Origin: Stenopsyche tienmushanensis
Taxonomy: Eukaryota; Arthropoda; Insecta; Trichoptera; Stenopsychidae
Length of the DNA: 64,000 nucleotides
Assembly: GCA_008973525.1 (NCBI GenBank)
Contig: WACJ01000429.1
Location: 97,256 to 161,255, forward strand
Reading direction: 5' to 3'
Position 1 is the first letter of the stretch, and every line of letters begins with the position of its first letter. Shown here piece by piece: positions 25,153-37,601 of this stretch. A model generated the notes under the pieces. That model was not told the origin of the DNA, searched no databases, and saw only the letters and a program-made list of their open reading frames with translations. Position numbers and translations under genes: made by a program.

Positions 25153-25839
25153 CGAGTGACAACCGTAGATCGCTTATGGTTTATTGCAGCAAAAAGGTGC
25201 AATTTTTGCCATCAGCTTTCTACGTCTCTCGAGCATTCAATAGAACATCGTCGCAACTATTTTATCTGGCCATTTTAATTGACGTTTTGAATTCCAGACA
25301 TGATTGAAATATTAACTTTTTATCGATGAAATTTTCTAACGAAACGATAACATTTTCAAACGATGATGTGTCTTATCTAATCGGTCGAGAATGTATCTAT
25401 GTTTCAAAGTAGAGCGACAATAGTTTTAGCATTGTTTCCGTGATCACGTGACTGAGATGAAATTCGACTGGAATTAATCCAAATTCGAAACCAATGTAAT
25501 GTGTCGTATGTGGTTTTCGTCAAAGAAGCCACTTAAATGTACGTTTGCAGAGAAACTACATATAAAAAACACGTGCTTAGTTAAACGGGGATACAGCCTT
25601 GTATGTTAATTGCTGTTGCCATTGTCTTTTAGCGGCAGAGGTCAAGCGTAAAACGTTGCATAGACCTCAATATCGTTTTTTTTTGCACTCTTCTCCTATC
25701 TTCTTGTTCCATTTGTGGCTGCATAAAATCGCACTCAAATCTGCAAAAAGTAAACGGAGAATATCATTTCGCTTATGTGTGATTCGTCATCGTTGCATTC
25801 CCCGATTGAAGGACGGATGCAAAATGTGCATTTTCTAAG

Positions 25840-26347
25840 CGCCCATCATCGCGAGATGATCTGGCGTGCAAGGTCCATCTGACCTTGGTCGGCAGCAACG
25901 ATGGCTTTCCATCCATCCAGCAGCTTCACCTGATTTATTCGTCTGAGTCTGCCAAAGTGCACGAGGAGCGATTATTTATACCTAGTTCGGCGCTAGGATT
26001 TCATCATGGCCAAATTTATCTGCCACGTATGCGTGCACGAATGATTAATGGCCGCTTTGTGGCGTTTGTAATTATCTGAAACGTTTAAGCTCAATCTCCA
26101 GCCTACGTGATAACGCTCTGTGTGAACCCGTCGAAGAAATAATGGCATCCGAAATGAATGACTCTGAAGATCGTTTTGAACTGTTGTCTTATGAAAACGC
26201 CAAAGAGATCCATTAATTTACTGTTGGGTTGATGCGAACGTTTTCGGTCTTCTTCGATGGTCATCATTGTCACCATATGCCTCGACTAAACTCACCGTTT
26301 GTGGTAGGAAATAGTCGACAACACAGGGATGAACTGACTTCCATATG
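25840..26347 (+). pseudogene. Unassigned decayed gene in two frames, plus strand
   Basis: A frame open from about 25815 to TGA at 26077-26079 (ATG-start portion 25885) contains L-V-G-S-N-D-G-F-P-S-I-Q-Q-L and R-M-R-A-R-M-I-N-G-R-F-V. A second plus frame is then open from about 26060 to TGA near 26345, with only one internal stop (TAA at 26213-26215), and holds C-E-P-V-E-E-I-M-A-S-E-M-N. One frameshift and one stop over about 500 bases is what a fairly young pseudogene would show. The protein family is not recognised. Confidence 0.45.
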
Positions 26348-26691
26348 ATTAAACCTTTTGCAGTATTTAAAAAAAGGTTCTAGCAAGTCCCTGATTACTT
26401 GTAACAGTTTTAATACGTTAGTGCTTCATCATTTAGTCTGTATCTGATTTTGGAAGCCAGGCAACTTGCTGCTGAAAATGCACGCTCAGCCTCCACACTC
26501 GTTAGAGGTATCGTCATCACATATTTAAATGCTAGTTAAATAACTAAGTAAAATTCCTTTCTGCTGAGACACGGATTAAAACTCGTAAAATTCCCGATTT
26601 CCCGACAAATTATCTATTTCCGTCGCTGCAGATGAATACTTATGCACTATAATACTTTGATGTGATTCGTAATTATATTATGGAAGAATAC

Positions 26692-26787
26692 AAAAATTCT
26701 GAACCCCATATCTATTATATTTCATATCGATATTTCCATTATTAGAGTCGAGGTGTAGTAAATACATCACCGGTAGGGAAAGGTTAA
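26692..26787. mobile_element. TTAA-type MITE, truncated copy
   Basis: The right end GGGAAAGGTTAA (TTAA 26784-26787) and the inner AATACATCACCGG, ATTATTAGAGTCGAGG and GAACCCCATATCTATTATA blocks match the inverted 39201 and 29127 copies. Homology stops near 26692, so the other end is lost. Confidence 0.7.
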
Positions 26788-28111
26788 TATAATAATTTGA
26801 AAAAGATATATATACTGTATATATGTATACATAGAATAGACAGTTACTGCCCCTAGGCTTCGCCTAATCTCACAAATTTATAGTTACGCCACTGTTTCCA
26901 AGCGTCCAGATTTCGGCGGGAATGTCTCGATTTAGTAGCTTTCATCGTGCTGGTGAGGTGTATGATTTCTGTTAGATAAAAAATTCAATCCCGATTTTTT
27001 CGGAACGCTTTCTAGTCCCGGGATTCATAAGCACCTAAAACTGTCCGGGATCCCGGGATTGGATTCCCTACTCATTTACAAGAGCCTAAATTTCTAACAC
27101 GTGGTCGTGATTTTCTGGTCTGGAAACGGAGCTCTAGTATTTTTATCTGTTTTTATTGGTTGTTTGCACTACACAAGAAACATCATCTTTACTTCCAACA
27201 ACTGATGCTAATCTCTCCATTTCAACGTCTAGTTCTTGCATATAATCACTGTCGTCACTACTTTCAATCTCATTTATAACACAGTTTTTCCAAAAAGGTG
27301 AGGTGTTTTCAGGTGAGACAGAGGCCCGCAAATAATTTGGCGGTAAAATGTTTAATTTCACCTTTGTTCAACAGCACGTTGTTAAAGTTGAATATTCATC
27401 CTAGGTCTGCGTTTGAAATCAATCATTTAACCATGTTGAAAGTTGGCCAAAACATTCAGTAATCAAATGAACTTAATGAATGAAGCAAGACGAGTTTAGA
27501 AATCGTATCTAACAATACGTTTATTTATAGTATAGAATCCCCCAAATAAAATTGTCTGCTTCTTTCAACCTTCATTCATACGCTGATCCTCTTCTACATA
27601 TGCTCCCCTTTATATAAATTATCTTTTTACATAAACCTTGATTCTTATACCACGTCTTACCGTATTCTGTTATAGTACTAATTGAAGATGTTTGAACGAA
27701 TGATGTTCAAATGTTTCGTCCGATATTTTTTGCTGTTGTCAGATATTTTTTATGTTTTATGCTATCGACTTCGTATCTTTTTTCTGGCTTATCATTATAT
27801 ACATTCGAAAAGTTTATCATATTTCAAATCATCTCTATACTACCCGATGTATGTATTTTGATGAAATATTTTAAAATACATATTTATCGAGATTTATTTT
27901 AGTCATAATCCATTAATCCCGAGCACTTAACGGAATTACGAAGTAATCATTTTCCAAGTAGGTTTTCCAAATCATGATATGAATTCTTTATAATTTTTAA
28001 AATAATCCATTAACAATGATCGTTAAGCTTAAGATCTTTGATCAATTTTCAACTATTATTAGATATGCTCTATTATTATTTTTTGTATTTCAACACTATA
28101 ACTAGCAATAT

Positions 28112-28862
28112 TTATGTATGGCATATCAGCGTCCAATACATTTTTGCAAAGATATAATCGTACCACTTCATCCCAAATGGAACTGTAGTTATCCCCGACA
28201 AAGTTGATGGATTGCCATCAATTGCTGGCGTGGGTGCTCCATCGAAAATATGTATTCTTCGAATAGCAATAAGGGGGCGCACATAAATATGCATTGTTAC
28301 CTAGAAGAGTAGGCGTTCTTCTTGCGAATGGCATTCGTGGTCACGCGTTTTGCCATGGATCTTCGCGTTGGACAATTATATGTTCGATCCGCCGAAGAAC
28401 GTGCTCAGCATCGACGTGTCCCAATGGGCGAGCATGCGACATTTTAGAACAGAGATTCTTCAAAAACCCTAGCTGATCAATCCGGCGAAAGATCTTATTC
28501 TTCTTCCGGTTCCGCACTCTTGCAAATAAATTCATTTTCGCCCACCCGACCGAAAATAATCGCGTTGCGTCGTCGGAGATTTCATCTCGTCGAATTACTG
28601 AAGCAGTTGACAGGAGACAAATGGTCATTTCCTTGTTGTACGCGAAGTGTTTAAAACCGTTTTGTATGCAATTTAATACTCGCGATAATCTTGCGGTGTG
28701 AATCGCGGCTCTCAATGGCTGACGCATATTTTCCATTTGATTATACAGCATGGCGTGCGATTTTCTTCGGTAGCTTGGTTTTGGAAAGTCATATCGACGA
28801 TAGGAAAGGTACATATCATACGAAGCCCATTCGAGGATATCATTGCTGTCGTCGACCTTCAT
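28112..28862 (-). pseudogene. Unassigned gene remnant, 173-codon ORF plus C-terminal 60-codon ORF
   Basis: The minus ORF from ATG at 28862 runs 173 codons to 28341 with mixed composition (starts M-K-V-D-D-S-N-D-I-L-E-W-A-S-Y-D-M). It is followed on the same strand by a 60-codon ORF (28294-28112) containing P-F-G-M-K-W-Y-D-Y-I-F-A-K-M-Y-W. The sequence is CpG-dense. A frameshift or stop near 28300-28340 could have split one protein of about 235 residues, or these may be two genes. No family recognised. Confidence 0.4.
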
Positions 28863-29126
28863 TTTTTGTCTTTATGCACAATTGAAATACAAAAAAAGCG
28901 TAATTTTTCACGAAGATATTGTTCTTGTTCTCTCCCCATTGGGTTGTCGATTGAAAACGCTGCTATGTTAGCGCATTACATTGGATCAGAAAAATATGTA
29001 AGAAGCCATAGTATAGAACCGAGAAATAAATATATATTACGAAATTGATAACCGAACCCTTTCAAAGAAGAGCAAGGACGTGTTGTTATACGCGGCTTGA
29101 TACAAAAATACCATGAATTCTCGTTT

Positions 29127-29291
29127 TTAACCTTTCCTTGACCATGACGTATTTACTACAACTCGACTTTAATAATCGGAATATTAATATGAATTATAAT
29201 AGATATGGGGTTTAGAATATCATATGGTGTACCAAATACACATCATGGTAGCGCACAGGTGTTTTTTTTAGCACGATAAGGCAGAGGTTAA
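29127..29291. mobile_element. TTAA-flanked MITE, full-length 165 bp copy
   Basis: TTAA at 29127-29130 and 29288-29291 bound the element. It starts TTAACCTTTCCTTGAC and ends GGCAGAGGTTAA. The length is identical to the 39201 copy. Confidence 0.8.
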
Positions 29292-30451
29292 AATCTCCAA
29301 TGCCAACGAGAGTTTGCTGGATTCAATAATTTCAGTAAACATTTAAATCGATCATCCCACTAATTTGATGGTCGTTCTCTTCCTATCTGTATCTGCAGAT
29401 GCAGATGTAAATCTGCAGATGCATCTCGTATCTGCTCTATTTAACCCCCATTTCTTTGTACAAAAAAACAATTATATGGCATTGAGGATATAACATTAAG
29501 TTATATCTTCAAAACATAACTCTGAGTGGAATATGAAGCTGTTTAATCGAACACGTTTTTAAATTTCCGAGTTTTTAAAATAATTTCATTTGACTGTGGC
29601 ATTTAAATGAACCGTACTATTCTGCGTCTGCAGGTGTCGTAACTGCAAAACGCTACTTTCTCATTGATATGGACAAAAACTTAATATCGCTATTGTTTTC
29701 GTTCAAACTCATTTGTGTAATATTGCAAGATGTATTTTTAAAATTGCAAACATTCACTATTTTTATATTCACAGTAATCATAACGGATTATTCATGTGGT
29801 GTCCTAACACTGATTCTGTACTTTGTTGTCTATGTTTCAGTGAAAATTCTACGATGGTGTATCGTGGATCATTATCGAAATTTATAACAAATACTCGTTT
29901 TCATGTTTCTATAACTAATTGACTACAAGATGTTAAACCTTTTGATCCTCCTAATATATGACCTATTAGGGTTGTAATTTAATATCTGCAGTTGTTAAAC
30001 GATCTAGGAATCCAGGTAGGCATGTTATGTTGCGCGAATCTCCGTTGTATGTTTTTTTTCTAGAAAATTTGTATTTTGTAAGCGTTCTCACGGATATATA
30101 ACATTTTATTACGAGTGCGAGTTTTCGTATTACAAATACGAGAGATTTGTACTCGCATATTGTTTGATTCTCAGATATAATCTAACATTTCTTTATTATA
30201 AATTTAAGATTTGGTTTTGATAGACAAGTGATATTAATCAATTAATCATATCGCTGTAATCGCATTCGTTTTTGCGTCGTCAAAGATCTCTCGTGTCAAT
30301 GTCATATTTGCAGTTCGTTTAAATAATAGCATTTTTTGGAATTTAAAATCTTCACGTGATCTTCGTCTTGTCTATGCAATCCAAACACGAAGTATTTGAA
30401 ATAGGAAGGCGATACATTGTTCAGAAATAACGCGCCAGATAGTGATCCAAA

Positions 30452-30739
30452 TTATTGTGAGTCTTTCACTTTTCCATCGGTGATTTGGAAGATTCTCCCC
30501 GATGAGATTCCATCAACGTCGTTAAGACGATGCTTCGATCGCTTCTGGCATGGAACACAGTGTACCGAATGCAGCAGCTCTGCATTGCCATTAATTTCAT
30601 AGAATTCACTTTCCATCGTCGAATTTCTGTGTCGATGGTTGCGATGCCGAGTGGGATACCGTAATGAAATTTCACAAAACAAACATTGCGTCGTAAAAAC
30701 CGCAAGACGGTCTCTCCTGCGTGATGATGGCCGCCTCAA
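30452..30739 (-). pseudogene. Unassigned 95-codon Cys-containing ORF, minus strand
   Basis: The minus frame from 30739 to 30452 contains C-L-F-C and later H-C-V-P-C-Q-K, possibly metal-binding pairs, and ends I-T-D-G-K-V-K-D-S-Q. A second minus frame (79 codons) is also open. It lies in one of the most CpG-dense patches. No family recognised. Confidence 0.3.
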
Positions 30740-31400
30740 AATCGAGAGTCGCGTGTCTCGACATCGCGCTCTACGAAATCGCGCAAACTTTGATCGCCGA
30801 TCGCACTTCGAGCCTCTCCGAGTCCAATCGACGAATTTGTCGAATTTAATTTAGATTTTAGCATTGAATGCTTCATGAATTTTTCATGAAAGGTGCTGCT
30901 CATGACGCCGATCGTACATTTTTTTATCTCGACAAACACGATCGTCTATTTGTATACGAATCGGTAATTCGTGTCGTTCCGTCTTAACCTATTATTTCAC
31001 AGCCGACGAGTCACCACTTTCTTCTGTCAATCACAGCTGCTGTTTGATGGAATGATGAAAATGCATCTTTCCGTCGTTAGCATTAACGGATTCGTCGACG
31101 AATTCGTTTCTTATTTATGCGTTTAAAATTCACTCGTCGCCGGTTGCAGAATGCTTGTAATTGACGAGCGACGACGCCGCTAATGACGATTATACGAAGA
31201 TTTTATCCTCGTGGTATTCAATTAATTTCTAACAATCATGCATCAGAAATGAATCCGTCATTGTCGTGTCTTCGTGTTGGATTTGACCGAATGTTTCTTG
31301 TTCGGCGCATGATTTTGACACTTTATTGCTAAACGGGCTGCGATTTGTACTCTCACAATTTCTATACACGATCTCGGTCATATGAGTCTTGTTACAAAAC
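30740..31400. other. CpG-dense non-ORF patch
   Basis: I counted 35 CpG by hand in 30961-31380, against 7 in 8581-9000. There is no long ORF, but short coding-like runs occur in several minus frames. It is probably part of the same foreign-looking sequence. Confidence 0.45.
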
Positions 31401-32899
31401 AATGTAACATTGCTTCACACCTTGCATTAGGGCTTAACATATGAATTTGCCGAATTTGTAGGTGAGAATTAAAACACAATCTTTATATTGAAGCACTATC
31501 AGATTCAATAGTATTTTGCCAACAAGAAATCAGTTTTTTTTATTTTTTTCAACTTGTTGAGTGATATGTTACGTTATTTATGTAATGACGAATTAAGTGC
31601 TTATCTTGGAACTTCAGTATTTTTTACCATTGTCCAAATATTTTTCTGATGTCATACTAAATTCATTTTAAATCACAATGATTCGATTAAGCTTTAGTGG
31701 ATTAGTTTCCACCATGGATCTCAAATGTTTATACTCCATAATCTTCTTAGATCTTGAAACTCATCGAGATTTGTATTACCGAAACGATTTTTTCGAACCA
31801 TAATCTGATTAGCCAACCCTTTTACGAAGCCCTATTGATATTTCTACTTGCTATCGCTACATTGTATCTCAATTTAAAATAAATTGTAAAAGCAATCGCA
31901 AATCTTTTTTGGTTATAAAATTATAACAATTACTGTGTAATCACCATCGACCTTTAACTTATCGAAATTCGGCAACTTGATGTGTATTTATAATGGTGAA
32001 CTTTAATTAACTTCGTACCTGACTTGAAGTCATACGCAATAAGCCATAGTTCACATTGGGACAGAATTTCACTTTCAGATTTTATTGCTAACGTCCCTCT
32101 TTTAACACGGATATTTGTTTCCATCGTGTTATAAGCAATTCATATGGATGGATTTCAAACACATAAACCCCTGGTGCATTTGTTTCACTGTGTTTTTTCC
32201 AAATCAATATTAACGAACACTGTACAAAATTATCTATTAACAATTATCACAATCACTGTCTATTTTTATCGTTGAAATCTTTCACGATTCAATCTTTAAA
32301 TAACATCAACGACAGCAGTTCGCTGATTTGCTATGCATTTTTTTATTGCATGATATAAATCAATCACGCGATCATATTATATGTTCTTAATGCGAATTTC
32401 TACCTCGACAAAATCACTTAATTTGATATTGTTTGGGCTATAAGTTCTTTTGACTTAAATAATCGCAAATATCATTGTATACTCGTTTTACAATGGCCAT
32501 ATGCTATTTTCATAGGTAACGGCTTCTTAACATATTATAATTTTATTTAATAGTTTGAACAGTAAATAGACCGTGCGATTACGCAAGTAAACTTCATCTT
32601 GGAACGGCAACTTTTAAAAAAATCTCATATTTTTGTGAAAAAATCAACGCACCTATATATCGATTCTCAAAATATATATATATTGGATCTCTTATCTGAA
32701 ATAATCGTGACATAGACATTCTTGAATGAAATATAATTTTGTTTAAAAATAGAAGCAGTTACTTACGCCGCTGCTCGTATCATTAAAATAAATAATTATG
32801 TACATAATATTACACTTCCGTCTTAAAAATGTGAACTTGAATGTAAGTGTGCTGTCATATTGATTTGTGACATAATCATATTTGTGCATCAATATATAG

Positions 32900-33305
32900 G
32901 ATGGGTGCTTTGTATTCACCAAATTGGAAAGGTCAACCTAAAACGGAATTCGCGGCGATAAGCCCGACAGCACCCCTGCAAGGAAAGGAGGGACTGGACT
33001 CTTTGTACTCTAGAAAGTCCTTTCCAGTAAAATCAATAAGTTCGTCTAGAGTAGTTTTCACTATCTCCCGAGGAAAACTACTCAGTCTTTTCAAATTTCC
33101 CACACTCCTTATCGAGACGATTGCAAAAACGCCCTTCAACACATTCATCCAGGTGGTCCCCTGAGTGAGCGTTTTAAATGAAACTCTGAGGTCATGCTAC
33201 CTTCAATATCGAGCGAATGATGAGGTGAATGTATGACAGATGAATTGGATATTGGAAGAGACCCTAATCCTACAGTAGACTGTGGCTGCACTATGATGAT
33301 GATAT
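32900..33305 (+). repeat. GATGAT-tail repeat family, copy C (longest)
   Basis: Plus orientation. It contains TCGAGACGATTGCAAAAACG, CTACCTTCAATATCGAGCG, and ends CTGCACTATGATGATGATAT with the trinucleotide tail. Small complementary ORFs cross it. This fits a SINE or the 3' end of a non-LTR element; the 5' limit is uncertain. Confidence 0.75.
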
Positions 33306-33373
33306 AGGGTGGGTAGTATCAGCCTGTTCGCCTTATCTCATGACCTGACTAATAAAAAATCTTATTTTAAGGC

Positions 33374-33418
33374 ACCGAGGATTGGTCATCATGATGATAA
33401 TGATGAGCAATCCTCGGT
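33374..33418. repeat. Perfect-stem hairpin, 45 nt
   Basis: ACCGAGGATTG (33374-33384) pairs with CAATCCTCGGT (33408-33418). After one G-G mismatch TCATCAT (33386-33392) pairs with ATGATGA (33400-33406), giving an 18 of 19 stem with a 7-base loop. Possibly a micro-MITE or a structured RNA element; nothing else identifies it. Confidence 0.65.
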
Positions 33419-34266
33419 CAAAATGATTTAATGTTAATGGTGAATATTTTGGATGATTTTGATCTTCTGCAATGGAATTATTACACATAAATATATTACA
33501 CTATTTGTCTTTTGGCATTTTTCGTTTGGGGTAATGGTTTAAATCAAAATAATCAGTTAATCGAGTGGAACATCGGTCTAAATGAGTTAAAGCGAATAAG
33601 AATTAGGAATGCAATGTAAACGAATTATTGTATAATTTTCGATTCGAATAATTCGCTTCGATGGTAATTATTGTCTTATTTATGCTTGTATTATTTCTTC
33701 CTTAGCTCAATTCTTGTAGTTTACATAAACAAATATCGATACAAATTATGATATTGAATATCTTTGATATTTAAGGTATTTGTCAAATATGCCAATGATA
33801 TGAAAATAATTTCTAACTTATCTCGTTTTAAAATTCCGATTGATATATAGTTAGGATATCTTTTAGTTGTAATTTTTTTCATTGCATTTCAAAGTTCACG
33901 AGATATTTCGATACATATTGTTTACACTGTTTTTACTCTGGTAATTTTATCTCAGTGAGACCAAATAAGAAATTATCTCGTATGGCACATACACATGGCG
34001 GTTGCGTTTCGGTTACGCAATCTCTATTTGCTTGGCGATCATACATGAATTTTAAAGAACGTGCCCTGTGTCTGTAGCGCTTGGAAATTGTTCTATGGTT
34101 TTGTCACGTTTCGACAATTGAGAAGTTTGCTCGAGTGACGCAATTCTCAAGTGTTAATCGCCGTTTGCGACCGACTCTTCGTCTTCATTTTCAGAAGAAA
34201 ATCTCTCGTCTATCTATTGACTGATTCCGCTCCGGTGATCTTTAAATTTCGCTGCCATCTCAATAC

Positions 34267-34452
34267 ATGCTCGCCGACAAATCTTCCGTTTTCCATGCGA
34301 TGAAGGCAGAAACATCTGTTGTCTTTTTCTCAAATGACGCACAATTTATTGGCAGCAGTCACGATTTTGAAATAAATTTGACGTTACCGACCGGTGCGAG
34401 TTTTCTCCGAACGGAAGATCCGGATCCGATTAATCGCAATCCGCTTTATTAA
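34267..34452 (+). pseudogene. Unassigned C-terminal coding fragment, 61 codons
   Basis: The plus frame ends L-R-T-E-D-P-D-P-I-N-R-N-P-L-Y before TAA at 34450. This is a non-repetitive, protein-like C-terminus. The frame is blocked 24 bases upstream of the ATG, and coding-like sequence continues upstream in another frame, so it is likely a frameshifted gene end. No family recognised. Confidence 0.35.
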
Positions 34453-35039
34453 CCGTATTAAAAAACTTTTGGGTGGGTGGCAACTTTATGAACAGCTAAC
34501 TTAAATCATTGTCACGATCTTTTGTCTTAATTTATTAGAGAAATCGTGTTCCCCCTTTCGTTACTCCTAGTCTTGCACGCATTGCGTTCGACCGTTATCG
34601 AATCTAATTAAACAACTCTTTTTGTTCAACTGTAAACTTAACCTTTATTATTACTCACATTTCTATCTTCACATCTCTTATTGCAATTTTATATCGAAGG
34701 AAATCTTAGTATTTCAGTGGATCATGGATATAACAAGCTTGTGCAGATGATGACTGATTAACTTGCATTAGGTTTGCACTTTTCGCGGTCAAAATATGTA
34801 GTTCTATCCTATGCACTACTTTGCGGTTGTTGAAATGCAATCATTATAACCTTATTATTAGAAAATGCATTCACTAATTGAAATTCCTATTTCTCAAGTA
34901 CAATCGGTCCCTTATCTTATCGAATCCATACGTGCCGAATCACATTGTTTTCAATTCGCCTTCTCAGCAAATTGTTCAGAATTTAAATACATCAATTAGA
35001 ATTCAATATAACACCTTGTTTTTTTTTCAATTTCCAGGT

Positions 35040-35510
35040 AAGACGCTTTCAAATCATCCATAAGGACAATATAAATGAGACTCGCCCAAGGTTTGTACAC
35101 AGACGATGACATACGCGTATGACTCACATTTCCTCAGTGATGCTTCGGCAAGACCGTTATTTGTCTTTGTCATCAGACACACTTTCGACCCAAATTGTGC
35201 GTAAGCATCAGACCACTCTCAATCTCTCGAGAGCAGCACAAACTTTACGCTCGAGCTAAATAAAGTACGAGATGGAAGAAATGCAGCATCACCGGTACCA
35301 AATCGAGTGCCTCATTTCTCGCATCTCAGTTCATGACCCGCCGGTAAAACTCTCTAAAAACTTGTTCGCCGTCCATTGACTCGCCAAGTTCAGTTTTCAC
35401 TTTCGTCGGATCGAACCGGCAGACGGTCTCGATCGATCGAAGATCGTCTCCAATGTCCATTTTTGATCAACATTACAACTAACGCAACCAAACGAATATA
35501 GGTTATTCGA
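35040..35510 (-). pseudogene. Unassigned broken coding-like region, minus strand
   Basis: From ATG near 35463 a minus frame reads M-D-I-G-D-D-L-R-S-I-E-T-V-C-R-F-D and stays open about 44 codons. Coding-like runs then continue in the same and a neighbouring frame to about 35050. CpG-dense. No family recognised. Confidence 0.35.
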
Positions 35511-36099
35511 TACCGACAGCGACAATACCTCCACGTGTACACTCACAGACGAATCGCATGGTTTATTTGATTTTATTGCCGTAGAAATGCTACTATTAAT
35601 TTTCGAAATCGTTCCACCGTCGATACATAATGGTTATGAATGTCACGATTTTGTCTTTCGATTAACGATACATTTGACTCTCGAATAAGTTGCGTCCAAT
35701 TTGATTTATATTTCATATTGAAATTCAATTATTTGCTGATATAAAAAAGTCATTTTCCAAATAGCCTTTGGCAGTATCTCGTTTATATATGTTAATTTAT
35801 GAGTTGAAAACATTTTTATGCGACTAACTATACGAATCACTATCATGAATCGTTGACCTTTCTCCTATCCTATCCCCCTTGACTAAATAGATTCATCTTC
35901 TGATGGTATTATACAATATATTCCATCGATAAACTTACTTAAACCCTGAATTATTTTTTCTTTGTAAAATATTTTTAATTAACAGATATGTACAAATATA
36001 TCAAATACAATCAAAGTTGTCTTAAAATGAACTGTAACAATGTGCAAGTTTATTTATTTGTAGAACGTAGTGACAGATGCATTTGTGCATGTGCTATTT

Positions 36100-36330
36100 T
36101 CAACCACCAATTTCTAGTTAGTAAACTCCCACCACTGCTTGTGAAAGCCTTGATAAGTTGAAATAAGTAGTATAATTGGGGAAACATCATGGGCATGCTC
36201 GCTAATGACTGAATTTAAAATAAGATGCGGGGCAGGCCTCAACCTCAATACGTACCCGCAGGAAAGAATTAGGAAAGGAAGGAAGGGAAGGAGGGTTGAC
36301 TGCAGTGAAGTAGTGAGTCTTTTTGCATAG
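36100..36330. other. Possible unclassified repeat
   Basis: A GC-richer patch with GCGGGGCAGGCCTCAACC and a purine-rich run (GGAAAGGAAGGAAGGGAAGG). It resembles the flank of a dispersed element, but no second copy was found in this window. Confidence 0.2.
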
Positions 36331-36937
36331 CTATTCCACTTCAAAATACACTAATAAAAATACCAGAATCAATAAGTCGGATTAATAGTTAAGTAGCCAT
36401 ACGACGTTTTTTTCTGAATTTTTGACTTGTGGTAGCGATCTTTAAAATATTTCCAAAAATAAATTAAAATTATACGTAGTCATTTTTTTAGGGTAGAGAA
36501 TCATATGATGGGTTGATGATCCATTTTTTAAAAGGCTTGTCCTGTAGTCAGAGGCAATATGGGTTTTACTAGGAAAGTCTCGTCGCAATAACCGCCTATG
36601 CATGATTATGACTTTCCCTCGCTTGTATAGAGCTTCTCTCATGCTCGTAGGCTTTAGCCGTCTCCAGACTTCTTATTTTCAATTCGTTAGTTGAATGTAT
36701 GTTCTAACAATGAGTGGCTGACTCGTCACGCACGCATAACAGCGCCATCCTTTGGCGAATCCCTAAGTACGTTCATTTCTAAAGCGTGTGCTGTATGCAG
36801 CTCTTTTGATACGCACATCATGATTATTTTTTGAAAGGCGTGTCACGCGTATTTTCCCTATAAATCAGGTGTCGTTGGACTCGTATTGTTAACTTCCAGT
36901 CATCCATTTCCTATTGAATTAGACGTGCGCAGCAAAA

Positions 36938-37601
36938 ATGTGCTGTGTGCATTGCATAAACGTCGTGGGATGTGATAGAGAATTCTTGCCATGCAATTTA
37001 ATTTTCTTTCCACATTGCATTCCAACCAAATCTCTGCATCCTCATCTCTGCGAGGCCGTTGCGCAATGTTGGAGAATTAACAGACATTCCATTTTTATCG
37101 ATATTATATCAGGACTATCCAGCATCATTTGATCTGGTACACAAAACGCTTCCTTGCAGTAAGATATTGACTTCTCCAGATTACTACCTCATTCACGTGT
37201 GTTTATGAACGGTTCAATGCACCGACATGCGTGCCACGAACAATGTAGCTGTTGCACTCTAAACGTGCTACAAATTTACAACCTTGAAATGGACGCAATT
37301 TGCATTCGAAAGATTCACCATGAGAAATCCAATGGCGGACGTCAAGTACGATCTAAAAATAGTGTTTTCAAAGAGTGCTCTTCCATTTCCTTTGTCCTAC
37401 ATATATTTCCACGTGAATCATGACGAGCGCTCGAATCCCATGGTGAATCATTCGGGTTCCCATCCCCACATGCCAAACAATGCCGTCTTTTACATTGTCA
37501 TTGTAACAGCTCAAATAAATACTCATGTCAATTACGTGATGGCTATCGACATTTTGTATTGCATGTTTGCTGATGGACTTCGTTCCTATCAATTACTGTA
37601 A
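36938..37601 (+). pseudogene. Unassigned broken coding-like region, plus strand
   Basis: Three overlapping plus ORFs (64, 74 and 105 codons) succeed each other. The last, from 37284, has an internal H-V-N-H-D-E-R-S-N-P-M-V-N-H region and a hydrophobic end. The reading shifts frame at least twice. A 74-codon minus ORF overlaps. No family recognised. Confidence 0.3.
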
